A stretch of DNA of 44,655 bases from an uncultured Lachnoclostridium sp. (GTDB taxonomy: Bacteria > Bacillota > Clostridia > Lachnospirales > Lachnospiraceae): assembly GCA_902464595.1 (NCBI GenBank), contig CABQJX010000006.1, positions 1-44,655 of the forward strand, read 5' to 3'. The notes beneath the pieces are model-generated. The model saw nothing but the letters and a program-made list of their open reading frames with translations, was not told the DNA's origin and searched no databases. The translations under genes and the position numbers were made by a program. How positions within the stretch are numbered: the first letter of the stretch is position 1; every line of letters begins with the position of its first letter. Positions 8,378 through 16,337 of this stretch are shown in pieces.

Positions 8378-9802
8378 TTACTGCCTCTCATACTTTCTGT
8401 AAGTCTCATTCCACTTGTGTCCGTCTAAGCGGTTTGTGATATGGCCTCTTACACACAGATCCTCAGCTGCCTTCTGTGCTGCCTTTAACTCAGCCAGCTC
8501 GTCCGCAACGGTTAAGATCACACCCTTCTCCATAACAGGAGCGCCGTCTACGTATACATCAGTGATATTCTTCATGGATGCAGAGTAAACGAGAGTAGAG
8601 CATGGATTGTGCATTGGAACTGCCTTTACACACTCGTATGGATCGAAGATCACCAGGTCAGCCTTCTTGCCAGCCTCGATGGAACCGATCTCCTTCTCCA
8701 TGCCGATTGCTCTTGCGCCGTCGATGGTAGCCATCTCAACAACCTTCTCAGCAGACATGGATAACGGATCTCTTGTAGCGCATTTCTGAAGAAGAGCAGT
8801 GTTCTTCATCAGCTCGATCATATCGTTTGCATTGTTGGAAGCAGCGCCGTCTACACCTAAGGAGCAGGTAACGCCAGCCTTTAACAGCTTCGGAATCGGG
8901 GCTACGCCGGAGGATAAGTACATATTGGAACATACGTTATGGGAAACCTTCAGGTCGTACTTCTTTGCCTTCTCGATGTCCTCATCTGTCAGATGTACAC
9001 AGTGTACCATCAGCACGTTTGGTCCGCAGATGCCCATATCGATCATAGCGTCAATATCCCACAGGCCATGGATGCCCTTTGCAGCCTCGCGGTCGAACTC
9101 AGTCTCGGAGATATGTACCATGAAGCCGGACTTGTACTCGTTGGTAACCTTCCACAGCATCTGCAGAGTCTCTCTTGTGTTGGACCACATAGCAGCAGGA
9201 GCTACCCAAACCTTGATACGTCCGTTGTCGCAGTTGTGATAACGCTCGAAAATGTCTCTTACGCCCTTCTCGATGTCATCCTTCTGCTGTGTGATTCCCG
9301 GATGAACGCCGTACTGGATACCGGTATCCATACATCCTCTTCCGAAGACGCCGCGGATCTTTAACTCTCTCATTGCCTTGATCACGCCGTCATCAAGACC
9401 TTCTCTTGGGTGTGGATACATATAATCCACATTGGTGGTTGTACCGCTGTGGATACCCTCCATCAGTCCCAGCATTGCTCCATGGTAGCAATCCTCTGGA
9501 GTCAGATTGGTAGCTGCCGGGAAGGTCATGGTCTCAAGCCAATCTTTTAATACCATGTCATCGCCCAGTCCGCGAAGCAGGGTCTGGAACAGATGGTTGT
9601 GGGTGTTGATAAAGCCTGGGAACATGATCTTTCCCTCTAAATCTGTCACGCGCTCACAGTCTGTGTACTTTGCCTCCAGAACGTCGGTAGGGCCGACCTC
9701 TACGATCCTGTCATCCTTTACGGCAACTGCCCCATGAAAGAAAATCTCTCTGCCTGGATTCACTGTTACGATGATTCCGTTTTTAAACAAATGGCTGATC
9801 AT
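8378..9802 (-). CDS. 8-oxoguanine-deaminase/SsnA-like aminohydrolase
   Basis: 474-residue zinc-type aminohydrolase of the AtzA/TrzN/SsnA/8-oxoguanine deaminase group. All expected active-site elements are visible: NTHNHLFQTLLRG, HISETEFD, HCVHLTDED, SHNVCSN and LGVDGAASNN. The HNHLFQTL...WL pattern resembles 8-oxoguanine and hydroxytriazine deaminases. Probable role: cytoplasmic removal of an amino group from a purine such as guanine or 8-oxoguanine, feeding xanthine or urate to the Xdh enzyme downstream. The start is supported by AAAAGGAGAAG before the ATG. It is separated from hyuA by 636 bp that hold the 152-bp element and hairpins, so it may have its own promoter, although I found no convincing one. 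Confidence 0.85.
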   Translation of the reverse strand: MISHLFKNGIIVTVNPGREIFFHGAVAVKDDRIVEVGPTDVLEAKYTDCERVTDLEGKIMFPGFINTHNHLFQTLLRGLGDDMVLKDWLETMTFPAATNLTPEDCYHGAMLGLMEGIHSGTTTNVDYMYPHPREGLDDGVIKAMRELKIRGVFGRGCMDTGIQYGVHPGITQQKDDIEKGVRDIFERYHNCDNGRIKVWVAPAAMWSNTRETLQMLWKVTNEYKSGFMVHISETEFDREAAKGIHGLWDIDAMIDMGICGPNVLMVHCVHLTDEDIEKAKKYDLKVSHNVCSNMYLSSGVAPIPKLLKAGVTCSLGVDGAASNNANDMIELMKNTALLQKCATRDPLSMSAEKVVEMATIDGARAIGMEKEIGSIEAGKKADLVIFDPYECVKAVPMHNPCSTLVYSASMKNITDVYVDGAPVMEKGVILTVADELAELKAAQKAAEDLCVRGHITNRLDGHKWNETYRKYERQ

Positions 9803-9971
9803 AAATTACTTCTCCTTTTCTTGTTTTATATTTTCACCGTATCCTCCCCATTTCTGGTCAGGATGCGGGATATATCAGTAATATTTTCCTAAAAAAGCGT
9901 CACAAAAACCAGACATACACAAAAATGAATGTCAAAACAGATAGAAAAATAGTCTTTCTCTTTGATTTTTA

Positions 9972-10123
9972 GTAACTGTTCAGGACGGGCATCTTCTTGC
10001 CCGGCAAAGACGAACAAGAAGCATCGGAGACTCCTCCGATGTGAGATCTGGCAGGAAAACTCGCTTACAAGCAAGCTTGACACGAATTTTTCTGCCAGAT
10101 CTCCCGCCGTCCTAAATAGTTAC
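9972..10123 (+). mobile_element. 152-bp MITE-like composite hairpin element, copy 1
   Basis: Non-coding unit with imperfect terminal inverted repeats (GTAACTGTTCAGGAC at the left, GTCCTAAATAGTTAC at the right) and three internal hairpins: CTTCTTG/CAAGAAG, CATCGGAG/CTCCGATG, and AGATCTGGCAG with its complement. It is flanked directly by a perfect 8-bp direct repeat, GATTTTTA, at 9964-9971 and 10124-10131, which looks like a target-site duplication. A diverged copy of exactly the same length lies in opposite orientation at 29578-29729. No transposase gene is in the window, so it would be moved in trans. It lies in the purine operon between hyuA and the deaminase gene, where its hairpins could affect read-through or mRNA stability. 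Confidence 0.75.
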
Positions 10124-10158
10124 GATTTTTAATTGAAATTTCAGGGATATATGCAGAT

Positions 10159-10287
10159 CTATGTCATCGGACCTGTCCTGGCGCGGTAAAGCCTCCGCAT
10201 TCTAACCAGGTCTTCCAAAAAGAAGGAATCCGCTGACCATACAGACAAATGATTGATTGAAGTGTTTTTTGATGCATTCTTATTCAT
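10159..10287 (-). CDS. possible 42-residue small protein between hyuA and the 152-bp element
   Basis: Short frame with a good ribosome binding site (GAGGAGCATAAT before the ATG), starting MNKNASKNTSINHLSVWSAD and ending in an arginine-rich tail. It lies in the operon direction about 150 bp after the hyuA stop. I do not recognise it. The frame remains open upstream of the ATG, so the ORF itself is weak evidence; the ribosome site is the main argument. It may equally be spacer sequence. Confidence 0.28.
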   Translation of the reverse strand: MNKNASKNTSINHLSVWSADSFFLEDLVRMRRLYRARTGPMT

Positions 10288-10411
10288 ATTATGCTCCTCA
10301 AGCTGATATAAGAATACGAAAGGGGGCTTCTTCCCTTCGGGTGTTTCAGACTTCGTTGTTTCCCCGCTTATATATTTCTTCGCAGGCCTGTGTGTTCCGG
10401 TATACAGGCTT

Positions 10412-10447
10412 GGCAGATAGGCTAAAGCCTGAGAAAGCCTATCTGCC
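10412..10447 (-). terminator. 12-bp perfect hairpin overlapping the hyuA stop codon
   Basis: GGCAGATAGGCT and AGCCTATCTGCC pair perfectly around a 12-nt loop. The hyuA stop codon (10439-10441) lies within the stem. A second hairpin, GCCTGT/ACAGGC, follows on the minus strand. There is no U-tract, so I read this as a processing, stabilising or Rho-type signal, not a standard intrinsic terminator; it could reduce expression of the rest of the purine operon. Confidence 0.45.
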
Positions 10448-11812
10448 CGATGGATTCCTGAGTACATAGCGTCCAGCCGGATCTTCATCCGTAAATCTGC
10501 CGTCCTCTATGATCCTATGCCCTCTCAGGAATACATGCCGGATCTTATGTGAAACTGTTATGCCCTCATAGGGGCTGTAGTCAACCTTTTGAACTTGTGT
10601 CTTGGCGCTGATGGTATGGGGTGCATCCGGCCAGATGACTGTAAGATCTGCGTCACTTCCCGGCTGTATCACACCTTTTTTCGGATACAGGCCAAAGATC
10701 TTAGCCGGTTCCTCTGCCGTCAGCCTTGCAATATCGCTGTAGGACAGCCCTTTTTCCTCTGCTGAGGAATAAAGCAGCTCCAGCCTGTTTTCCACACCTG
10801 GCATACCGTTGGGAATCTTTCTGAAATCCTTACGGCCCAGATCCTTCTGTCCCTCATAAAAGAAGGAGCAGTGATCCGTGGAAAGAGTATCTACCATGCC
10901 ATCCTTGATTCCCTCCCACAGAGCGTTTCCATCTTCCCTGCTGCGAAGAGGCGGGCTGCACACGTATTTGGCGCTTTCAAAGCCCGGTAAATGATATTTC
11001 TCCTCTGTCAAAAACAGATACTGGGGACAAGTCTCGCAGAAAGCCTTTACGCCTTCCCCTTTTGCTTTGCGTATCTCCTCCAATGCCTGTCTGGTACTGG
11101 TATGTACGATGTACACAGGAGCTTCAAGAAGTCTGGCCATATCAAGCATACGGGATACCGCCTCATGCTCCACCTCGTTAGGCCTGGATAAAGGATGCTT
11201 GGAAATATCCTCCGGCCTCTCCCGTCCCAGTTCTTCCCGTCTGACATCCAAAATATCACCATTCTCGCAGTGAACCATCAGCATACCGCCATGACGGGCT
11301 GTAAGGGACAGAAGGCGGTACATATCCCGATCCTCCACTCCCAGATCCCCCTTATAAGCAGTGTACGCCTTGAAGGAGGTAACTCCCTGCTCCACCATGG
11401 AACAGATCTCTTTTTCAATGTTTTCATCATAACGGGCCAGGGTCATATGGAAGGAATAATCGGTAAAGGATTTACCATCCGCCTTCTCATGCCACTGATC
11501 CAGCCCGCTCTGAAGGCTGGCCCCATGCTCCGGCTCTGAAAAATCAATCACCGTCGTTGTCCCGCCGGCAGCTGCTGCCTTTGTTCCGCTGTAAAAATCA
11601 TCCGATGTCTTGATCTCTCCACAGGGCATATCAAAATGAGTATGTCCGTCAATACCTCCCGGTACTGCCAGACAGCCGGAAATATCCATCACTTCCTCGC
11701 CCTCATAAGGCTGCAGGTTCTCACCCACCTGGGCAATAGTCTCGCCCTTGATCCGAATATCCTGACACAGACAGCCTGCGCCAGTAACTACCGTTCCGTT
11801 TTTTAACAGCAC
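10439..11812 (-). CDS. hyuA: dihydropyrimidinase/hydantoinase-family amidohydrolase (HyuA/YgeZ-like)
   Basis: 457-residue cyclic amidohydrolase. Metal-site motifs are DGHTHFDMP near the N-terminus, SFKAYTAYKG with the lysine that is carboxylated in this family, MVHCENGD, VHTST, and LSTDHC with the catalytic aspartate. The family opens hydantoin, dihydropyrimidine or allantoin-type rings; within this cluster it probably opens a ring derived from purine or urate. Translation starts at a GTG behind GAGGAGG with 8-nt spacing. It is the first gene after the leader RNA and terminator at 11926-12063, so its expression and that of the genes after it may be controlled by attenuation. The exact substrate is inferred. 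Confidence 0.88.
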   Translation of the reverse strand: MLLKNGTVVTGAGCLCQDIRIKGETIAQVGENLQPYEGEEVMDISGCLAVPGGIDGHTHFDMPCGEIKTSDDFYSGTKAAAAGGTTTVIDFSEPEHGASLQSGLDQWHEKADGKSFTDYSFHMTLARYDENIEKEICSMVEQGVTSFKAYTAYKGDLGVEDRDMYRLLSLTARHGGMLMVHCENGDILDVRREELGRERPEDISKHPLSRPNEVEHEAVSRMLDMARLLEAPVYIVHTSTRQALEEIRKAKGEGVKAFCETCPQYLFLTEEKYHLPGFESAKYVCSPPLRSREDGNALWEGIKDGMVDTLSTDHCSFFYEGQKDLGRKDFRKIPNGMPGVENRLELLYSSAEEKGLSYSDIARLTAEEPAKIFGLYPKKGVIQPGSDADLTVIWPDAPHTISAKTQVQKVDYSPYEGITVSHKIRHVFLRGHRIIEDGRFTDEDPAGRYVLRNPSGR

Positions 11813-11925
11813 GCTGTTTTCCTCCTCGTCAGCTGTGTCCTGCGGTGTATAACACCGCAGTCTTTTTCACTTCATGTAGGATCTCAGATCCATCTCATAT
11901 TGTTAAATTTCAAACAATTCAGGAA

Positions 11926-11977
11926 ATAAAAAAGGCAAGAGTCACAACTCTTTGTCAAAGGTTGCCAAACTCTTGCC
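11926..11977 (-). terminator. intrinsic terminator/attenuator ahead of hyuA
   Basis: On the minus strand GGCAAGAG pairs with CTCTTGCC, and the inner CAACCTTTG pairs with CAAAGAGTTG. The hairpin is followed by six U residues. It lies about 115 nt upstream of the hyuA start and about 90 nt after the predicted transcription start, the usual place for an attenuator. No gene precedes it on this strand that would need termination there. Confidence 0.75.
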
Positions 11978-12063
11978 GTAGCTTATAAGTCCTCGTAGTA
12001 GATCACACAAGTATAAACATATTACAGATATGATTAAAATGTTATCATATTAACCTCATGTAC
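11926..12063 (-). promoter_or_regulatory. candidate regulatory leader RNA of the purine operon
   Basis: A leader of about 135 nt runs from the predicted start near 12063 to the terminator at 11926-11977. It contains an AT-rich hairpin (ATATGAT/ATCATAT), then CTACTACGAGGACTTATAAG just before the terminator stem. I looked for the conserved cores of purine, guanidine, ZTP, TPP, FMN, glycine and T-box leaders and saw none. The arrangement (promoter, structured stretch, intrinsic terminator, then a purine-degradation operon) suggests a ligand-controlled or protein-controlled attenuator. The class, if any, is unknown to me. Confidence 0.5.
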
Positions 12064-12069
12064 GGTTTT

Positions 12070-12097
12070 ATTTTAACTCTTTATTTTCAAATGTCAA
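12070..12097 (-). promoter_or_regulatory. sigma-A promoter of the hyuA leader/purine operon
   Basis: TTGACA at 12092-12097 and TAAAAT at 12070-12075 on the minus strand, with a 16-bp spacer. This places the RNA start near 12063. Confidence 0.65.
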
Positions 12098-12280
12098 TAT
12101 TTTACCAATAGATTTTATGGTTCTATTGCATTTTCATTTATTTCGCACAAATTCAAACCCACTTATTTGTGATATTTTCCGACAAATACGTTATTCTCTT
12201 GTGAAAATAACGACAATTTAAAAGACTTATTTTAAATAATTCACCTGAACAATAAATGAAAAAAAATTTCCATTCCAACA

Positions 12281-12332
12281 AGAGGGCCGGAATCCTAATA
12301 TTTAATCGGATTCCGGCTCTCTTTTCTTTTTT
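12281..12332. terminator. strong hairpin after the alpha/beta hydrolase gene
   Basis: AGAGGGCCGGAATCC pairs with GGATTCCGGCTCTCT around a 12-nt AT loop. The immediate T-run (TTTTCTTTTTT) is on the plus strand. On the minus strand the T-run comes about 14 nt after the stem. It lies 23 bp beyond the stop of the minus-strand TRAP operon and probably ends that transcript while also blocking plus-strand read-through toward it. Confidence 0.65.
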
Positions 12333-12354
12333 CACTTTTAAAACTAATTCGATC

Positions 12355-13116
12355 CTACATTATACTCCCGATACAAGATTGTATGTATTGAATGCTTAAA
12401 TCATAAACCTTATTTTTCCAAATCACAGAACTAAATTGATGATTCGCCCCCTCAATAATCTCAAGCTTCGCCTTATCGCCATAGAGGTCTAAATAAGGCC
12501 CTACTGCATAAACTGGAACTTTTTCATCCATTTCCCCGTGAATAATGAGCACTGGATTCTCATATCCCATTGCTCTTCTTACAATATCGATCTTGCGGAT
12601 CTGAGAAAGAAATTCGGAAGACATCATTAAGCCTCCAATGTCATAAGCATCTTCATATTTGGATGGGACTGCATGAACACGGCTGCTGATATCATAGTAG
12701 GCCACATTCCCTGGAGCCCACATAACCGCCCCCTTCGGTTTTAATTCCGGTATAATATTGGATACGATCGCTCCGCCCAGACTATGTCCTACTGCAAACA
12801 TATTTTCTTTATCGCACCATATCTGTTCCTTCGCCCACAGATAAATTGCCCGCGCCTGCTCAATTTCGTCCTCATAGCGCATTTCTGAAAAATCCCCGTC
12901 GCTCTCTCCGCATCCGTAAAAATCAAATTTAACACAGGCAATACCATTCTCTGCACATTTTCTGGCAAAAAGTTCATGAAGACGCATAAGGCCAATGCGA
13001 TCCACACAAAATCCATGATAAAAGCATACGGTAGGAAAAGGCCCTTTTCCCCCGGGCAGCCGTACATCCCCTCTAATCAGCTTATTTCCCACCTGCAATT
13101 CTACATTAATAAACAT
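12355..13116 (-). CDS. alpha/beta hydrolase, feruloyl/cinnamoyl-esterase-like
   Basis: 253-residue serine hydrolase. The ATG at 13116 is chosen over one at 13140 because GGAGGA lies 6 nt before it; it starts 13 bp after the dctM stop. The triad is visible: Ser112 in GHSLGG, Asp197 in HGEMDEKVP and His226 in GANHQFSS; the oxyanion region is HGF near residue 35. The pattern resembles intracellular feruloyl/cinnamoyl esterases of gut Firmicutes (Est1E/LJ0536 type), and there is no signal peptide, so it acts in the cytoplasm. As the last gene of a TRAP operon it may de-esterify or otherwise hydrolyse the imported carboxylate. Substrate class is inferred and may be wrong. Confidence 0.8.
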   Translation of the reverse strand: MFINVELQVGNKLIRGDVRLPGGKGPFPTVCFYHGFCVDRIGLMRLHELFARKCAENGIACVKFDFYGCGESDGDFSEMRYEDEIEQARAIYLWAKEQIWCDKENMFAVGHSLGGAIVSNIIPELKPKGAVMWAPGNVAYYDISSRVHAVPSKYEDAYDIGGLMMSSEFLSQIRKIDIVRRAMGYENPVLIIHGEMDEKVPVYAVGPYLDLYGDKAKLEIIEGANHQFSSVIWKNKVYDLSIQYIQSCIGSIM

Positions 13117-13129
13117 TCTGATTCCTCCA

Positions 13130-14431
13130 TTAACCCGCATATGTGTATCCTAGCAATTTTGGTAAAACCATAGTAATCTCAGGAAACAGGATCAATAAGG
13201 CCAGCAATCCATAAAGAACAAGTATCATTGGAAATGTATCCTTAAAAATCTCCTCAAAACTGGTATTGGATACTCTTTGAGCGACAAATAAGTTTCCTCC
13301 CATAGGAGGTGTGATCATTCCAATACACAGATTGATAACCATGATAATCCCAAAGTGAAGAGGGTCGTATCCAATTGCTACAGCAATCGGTGCAAATATA
13401 GGCCCAAAAAGCACAATAGATGAAATCGTATCAAGAAACATTCCAATGATCAGTAATGCAATATTGATCATAAGCATGATCAATGGACCGGAAGATGTAA
13501 CTGACAGCATCCATTCCGTAACAAGAGTCGGCACTTGATTCATAGTCAAGATCCGTCCAAACGTATTTGCTGCTCCAAACAAAATCATGATAGTGGCCGA
13601 AGTGATCGTAGCATCAAACATGGCCTGGCAAAATGCTTTCCACGAAAGGGAATGGTATACAAACACAGCTACAATAATCGCATATACCACGCCAATAACC
13701 GCAGATTCTGTCGGAGTAAAGATTCCCGAATAAATGCCCCCCAAAATAATCAGCGGCATCAAAATTGCAGGGATCGCCTTCTTAAGGATCACCATTTTTT
13801 CCGCTGCAGTAACTTCTGTCGTTTCCTTTCCCTTATATCCCCTCTTTTTGCAGGCAAAATAGTTATAAATCATCAAAACAATACCCATAAGGATTCCTGG
13901 TATGATCCCTGCAATAAACATATAGGATACAGATACGCCAATAGTTACCCCATACATGATCATAGGGATAGATGGCGGGATCACAGGGCCTATTGTACTT
14001 CCTGCTGCGATCAAAGCTCCGCTGTACCCTTTTGAATAACCCTGAGCTGTCATCGCCCCAATCATAATCCCTCCAATAGCCGCTGCTGTTGCAGGGCCAG
14101 AACCTGATATTGCTGCAAAAAACATAGAAGCCACAATAGCCGCCATTCCCAGGCCGCCAGGCATAGAGCCTGTGAGCATCTCTGCAACATCCACTAATTT
14201 TTTTGCAATTCCGCCCCGCTCCATCAGGCTTCCCACCAGCATGAAAAAAGGAATTGCCATAAGCGAAAAGGAATCCATACTTGTCACAGTGGACTGAGCC
14301 AACATTTGGACCATATTCCCACCCGAATTAAGAAGCGAAAAAGTTGCCACACAACTAAGTCCCAAACTCACTGCAATCGGAACAGTAGCAATCAGGCAGG
14401 CAAAAAGTACACCCAGCATTGTGCCAATCAT
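13130..14431 (-). CDS. dctM: TRAP transporter large membrane subunit (DctM)
   Basis: 433-residue, very hydrophobic protein with the DctM family pattern: many membrane helices, FMLVGSLMERGGIA near residue 60, AAISGSGPATAAAIG near residue 110, GPVIPPSIPMIMYG near residue 150 and a conserved C-terminal NLCIGMITPPMGGNLF. It is the ion-coupled permease that moves a carboxylate delivered by DctP. The first 4 bp (ATGA) overlap the dctQ stop, so translation is coupled. The gene encodes the main channel of the divergent locus controlled from 16.1-16.4 kb. Confidence 0.95.
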   Translation of the reverse strand: MIGTMLGVLFACLIATVPIAVSLGLSCVATFSLLNSGGNMVQMLAQSTVTSMDSFSLMAIPFFMLVGSLMERGGIAKKLVDVAEMLTGSMPGGLGMAAIVASMFFAAISGSGPATAAAIGGIMIGAMTAQGYSKGYSGALIAAGSTIGPVIPPSIPMIMYGVTIGVSVSYMFIAGIIPGILMGIVLMIYNYFACKKRGYKGKETTEVTAAEKMVILKKAIPAILMPLIILGGIYSGIFTPTESAVIGVVYAIIVAVFVYHSLSWKAFCQAMFDATITSATIMILFGAANTFGRILTMNQVPTLVTEWMLSVTSSGPLIMLMINIALLIIGMFLDTISSIVLFGPIFAPIAVAIGYDPLHFGIIMVINLCIGMITPPMGGNLFVAQRVSNTSFEEIFKDTFPMILVLYGLLALLILFPEITMVLPKLLGYTYAG

Positions 14432-14928
14432 TCTGTTTTCCCCCTTTCATTCTGAAACATAATGACCCGACGCTGAATAATGCGCATACTCATTCCTGCC
14501 ATTCCCAATACACCGGCTAAATACATAATCCACTTAGGGATAAAGGGAAGTGCAGAAAGCACCTGTCCCTGAATCCGTATCATGTTCATAAGTTTAAATA
14601 TCTCAAAAGACATATAAAATCCATAAATCACTGCAACCACATCACCAGCCATATACACCATCTCAAAAATGCGGGGATTTTTCTTGAAGGCCAGAGACAA
14701 TGCTGTTACACGCATATGTGCATCCAACTTTCCCGCCCAACTGATTCCTGCAAAGGAGGTCCATACCAGCAGCAATCTTGCCAACTGCTCTCCCCAGGAT
14801 AAAGTAAAGTTGAATACAAAACGGGTCACAACATTAACAGCAATGATCACTGTCATCACAAGAAACATAGCCACAATAAGATACATTTCAATCTTATTGT
14901 AAAACGGCTCCTTCTTTTTTTCTTCCAT
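14428..14928 (-). CDS. dctQ: TRAP transporter small membrane subunit (DctQ)
   Basis: 166 residues with four predicted membrane helices and the DctQ signature RFVFNFTLSWGEQLARLLLVWTSF-like block (about residues 32-56). It forms the membrane complex with DctM. A GGAGAAGC site precedes the ATG, and it lies 52 bp after dctP. Start and family are clear; the substrate is set by DctP and is not known. Confidence 0.94.
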   Translation of the reverse strand: MEEKKKEPFYNKIEMYLIVAMFLVMTVIIAVNVVTRFVFNFTLSWGEQLARLLLVWTSFAGISWAGKLDAHMRVTALSLAFKKNPRIFEMVYMAGDVVAVIYGFYMSFEIFKLMNMIRIQGQVLSALPFIPKWIMYLAGVLGMAGMSMRIIQRRVIMFQNERGKTE

Positions 14929-14980
14929 ACTGCTTCTCCTTCAATGGATATAATCTCATTCTCAAACTTCCATGTTTCTT

Positions 14981-16084
14981 TTAATATTTCCCATTGATCT
15001 CCTCTACCTTTTTCACCAGATCCTCTCCAATCTGAGATACATATTTATCATATACCGGCTGAGCTGCTTGGCGAAATGCCTCTCTTTCTTCATCGGTCAA
15101 AGAAATAATCTGATTTGTACCATTCCCACCAATCTTTTTCTCTAATTCTTCCTCATTTGCTGCAGAAAGTTCTCTCTCATAAACAATCATTTCTTTTACA
15201 CAATCGCTAATCAGCTGCTGATCTGAAGCTGACAGTCCATCCCACCATGTTTTTGAAGCTAACAAGGGGCTGGCATCATAAATATGTCCAGTTTTAATGA
15301 TATATTTCTGAACCTCATAAAGACGGTTTCCATCAATATTAGCAAAAGGATTTTCCTGTGCATCCATTGTCCCATTTTGAAGCGCAGTATATAACTCTGA
15401 AAATGCCATAGGAACTGCAGAAGCTCCTAATGCATTAAAATGGTCAATATGCATCTGATTTTCCATGACACGGATTTTCAATCCCTTCATATCTTCCGGC
15501 TTTCTCACTTCTTTATTGGCGGTCAGATGTCTCCAGCCTGTCGCCATCCAAGTCATTCCTTTAAATCCTGAAGATTCTAGATTCTTGAAAATTTCCTGTC
15601 CTACTTCGCCGTCTAAAACTTCCTCAGCTGCCTCGTTGCTGCTAAATAAATATGGCAAATCCAAAAGAGCGGTTGAATCTGTAAAAGCTCCCAAAAAAGC
15701 GGAAGAAGAAATAGCCATTTCTAAGGTTCCCATCTGCAGCTGTTCCAACAGCTCTGTATTATTTCCTAGGGCTGAGGCAGGAAATACATCTACCATAATC
15801 CTTCCTCCTGTTTTTTCCTCTAGCATCTCTCCCAATTTGTGAGAGGCCTGGTCAATTGGTACTCCTTCCTGGCTTACGTGAGCAATTTTAATTGCAACAG
15901 GATCCCCCTGGGTATAGTCTGCATTTCCAGAAGAATCCTGGGCTTGTGTTTGCGCGCTGCTTTCTTCCGAAACAGTCGTTGCAGAAGATCCTGTTCCTGG
16001 AGCTTTGCCGGAACACCCTGATAAAGATACAACTGCTAAAGATACAGCGGATACCAGGACTGCTAACTGTTTTTCTTTTCTCAT
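14981..16084 (-). CDS. dctP: TRAP transporter solute-binding lipoprotein (DctP)
   Basis: Extracytoplasmic solute-binding protein, 367 residues from the ATG at 16082-16084, chosen because GGGAGG lies 7 nt upstream; a 5-codon longer frame lacks this. A lipoprotein signal with LSGC lipobox lies near residue 25, followed by a Ser/Thr/Gln-rich linker, so the protein is membrane-tethered. DctP features: GWRHLTANKEVRKPEDMKG, then KIRVMENQ with the carboxylate-binding arginine, and DAQENPFANI. The ligand is probably an organic carboxylate. The fusion regulator at 16438-18516 has a domain clearly related to this protein (GWRYLTSK, KVRVMFTE, DCQENPYSNI), suggesting both bind the same or a similar ligand. 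Confidence 0.94.
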   Translation of the reverse strand: MRKEKQLAVLVSAVSLAVVSLSGCSGKAPGTGSSATTVSEESSAQTQAQDSSGNADYTQGDPVAIKIAHVSQEGVPIDQASHKLGEMLEEKTGGRIMVDVFPASALGNNTELLEQLQMGTLEMAISSSAFLGAFTDSTALLDLPYLFSSNEAAEEVLDGEVGQEIFKNLESSGFKGMTWMATGWRHLTANKEVRKPEDMKGLKIRVMENQMHIDHFNALGASAVPMAFSELYTALQNGTMDAQENPFANIDGNRLYEVQKYIIKTGHIYDASPLLASKTWWDGLSASDQQLISDCVKEMIVYERELSAANEEELEKKIGGNGTNQIISLTDEEREAFRQAAQPVYDKYVSQIGEDLVKKVEEINGKY

Positions 16085-16146
16085 AGTAAAACCTCCCATT
16101 ATCTTTTTGTGTTTTTTGCCGAATCAAATCATTTCATTGTGCTTTT

Positions 16147-16175
16147 AGTATATCAATCGTCTTATTTGATGACAA
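16147..16175 (-). promoter_or_regulatory. sigma-A promoter of the dctPQM-hydrolase operon
   Basis: Minus strand: TTGTCA at 16170-16175 and TATACT at 16147-16152, with a 17-bp spacer. It lies about 65 bp ahead of the dctP start. The -35 box is part of the palindrome at 16169-16185. Confidence 0.65.
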
Positions 16176-16185
16176 TATTTGTCAT
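16169..16185. promoter_or_regulatory. candidate operator overlapping the dctP -35 box
   Basis: ATGACAA-tat-TTGTCAT is a perfect inverted repeat with 7-bp arms and a 3-bp centre, covering the -35 box of the TRAP operon. Its place in the divergent intergenic region makes it a plausible binding site for either CdaR/PucR-type regulator encoded on the other side. Repression or activation cannot be told from position alone. Confidence 0.5.
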
Positions 16186-16337
16186 AACCAACAATTACCT
16201 TCACTATTGTATCCATTGCACATAAATTATCTTTTTTTCTTTTTTTTTGCTTTTTTATTCTATTTTTTCCCTTTTCTTGTATAGATTCTCCAATTTACTA
16301 TTTACATTTTTGTATTTAGAGCACATTTTTATTTCAT

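Noticed and set aside
10159..10488. 109-residue reading frame overlapping the hyuA 3' end
   Set aside because: Its first part is an out-of-frame shadow of hyuA and the hairpin; only the last 42 codons have a ribosome site, listed as a low-confidence small ORF.
11926..12063. Known purine riboswitch ahead of hyuA
   Set aside because: The conserved junction and loop bases of the xpt-type purine aptamer are not visible; only promoter, hairpins and terminator can be supported.
12153..12335. Minus-strand 60-residue ORF in the gap before hyuA
   Set aside because: It spans the terminator hairpin and T-runs, has no ribosome site and low-complexity content.
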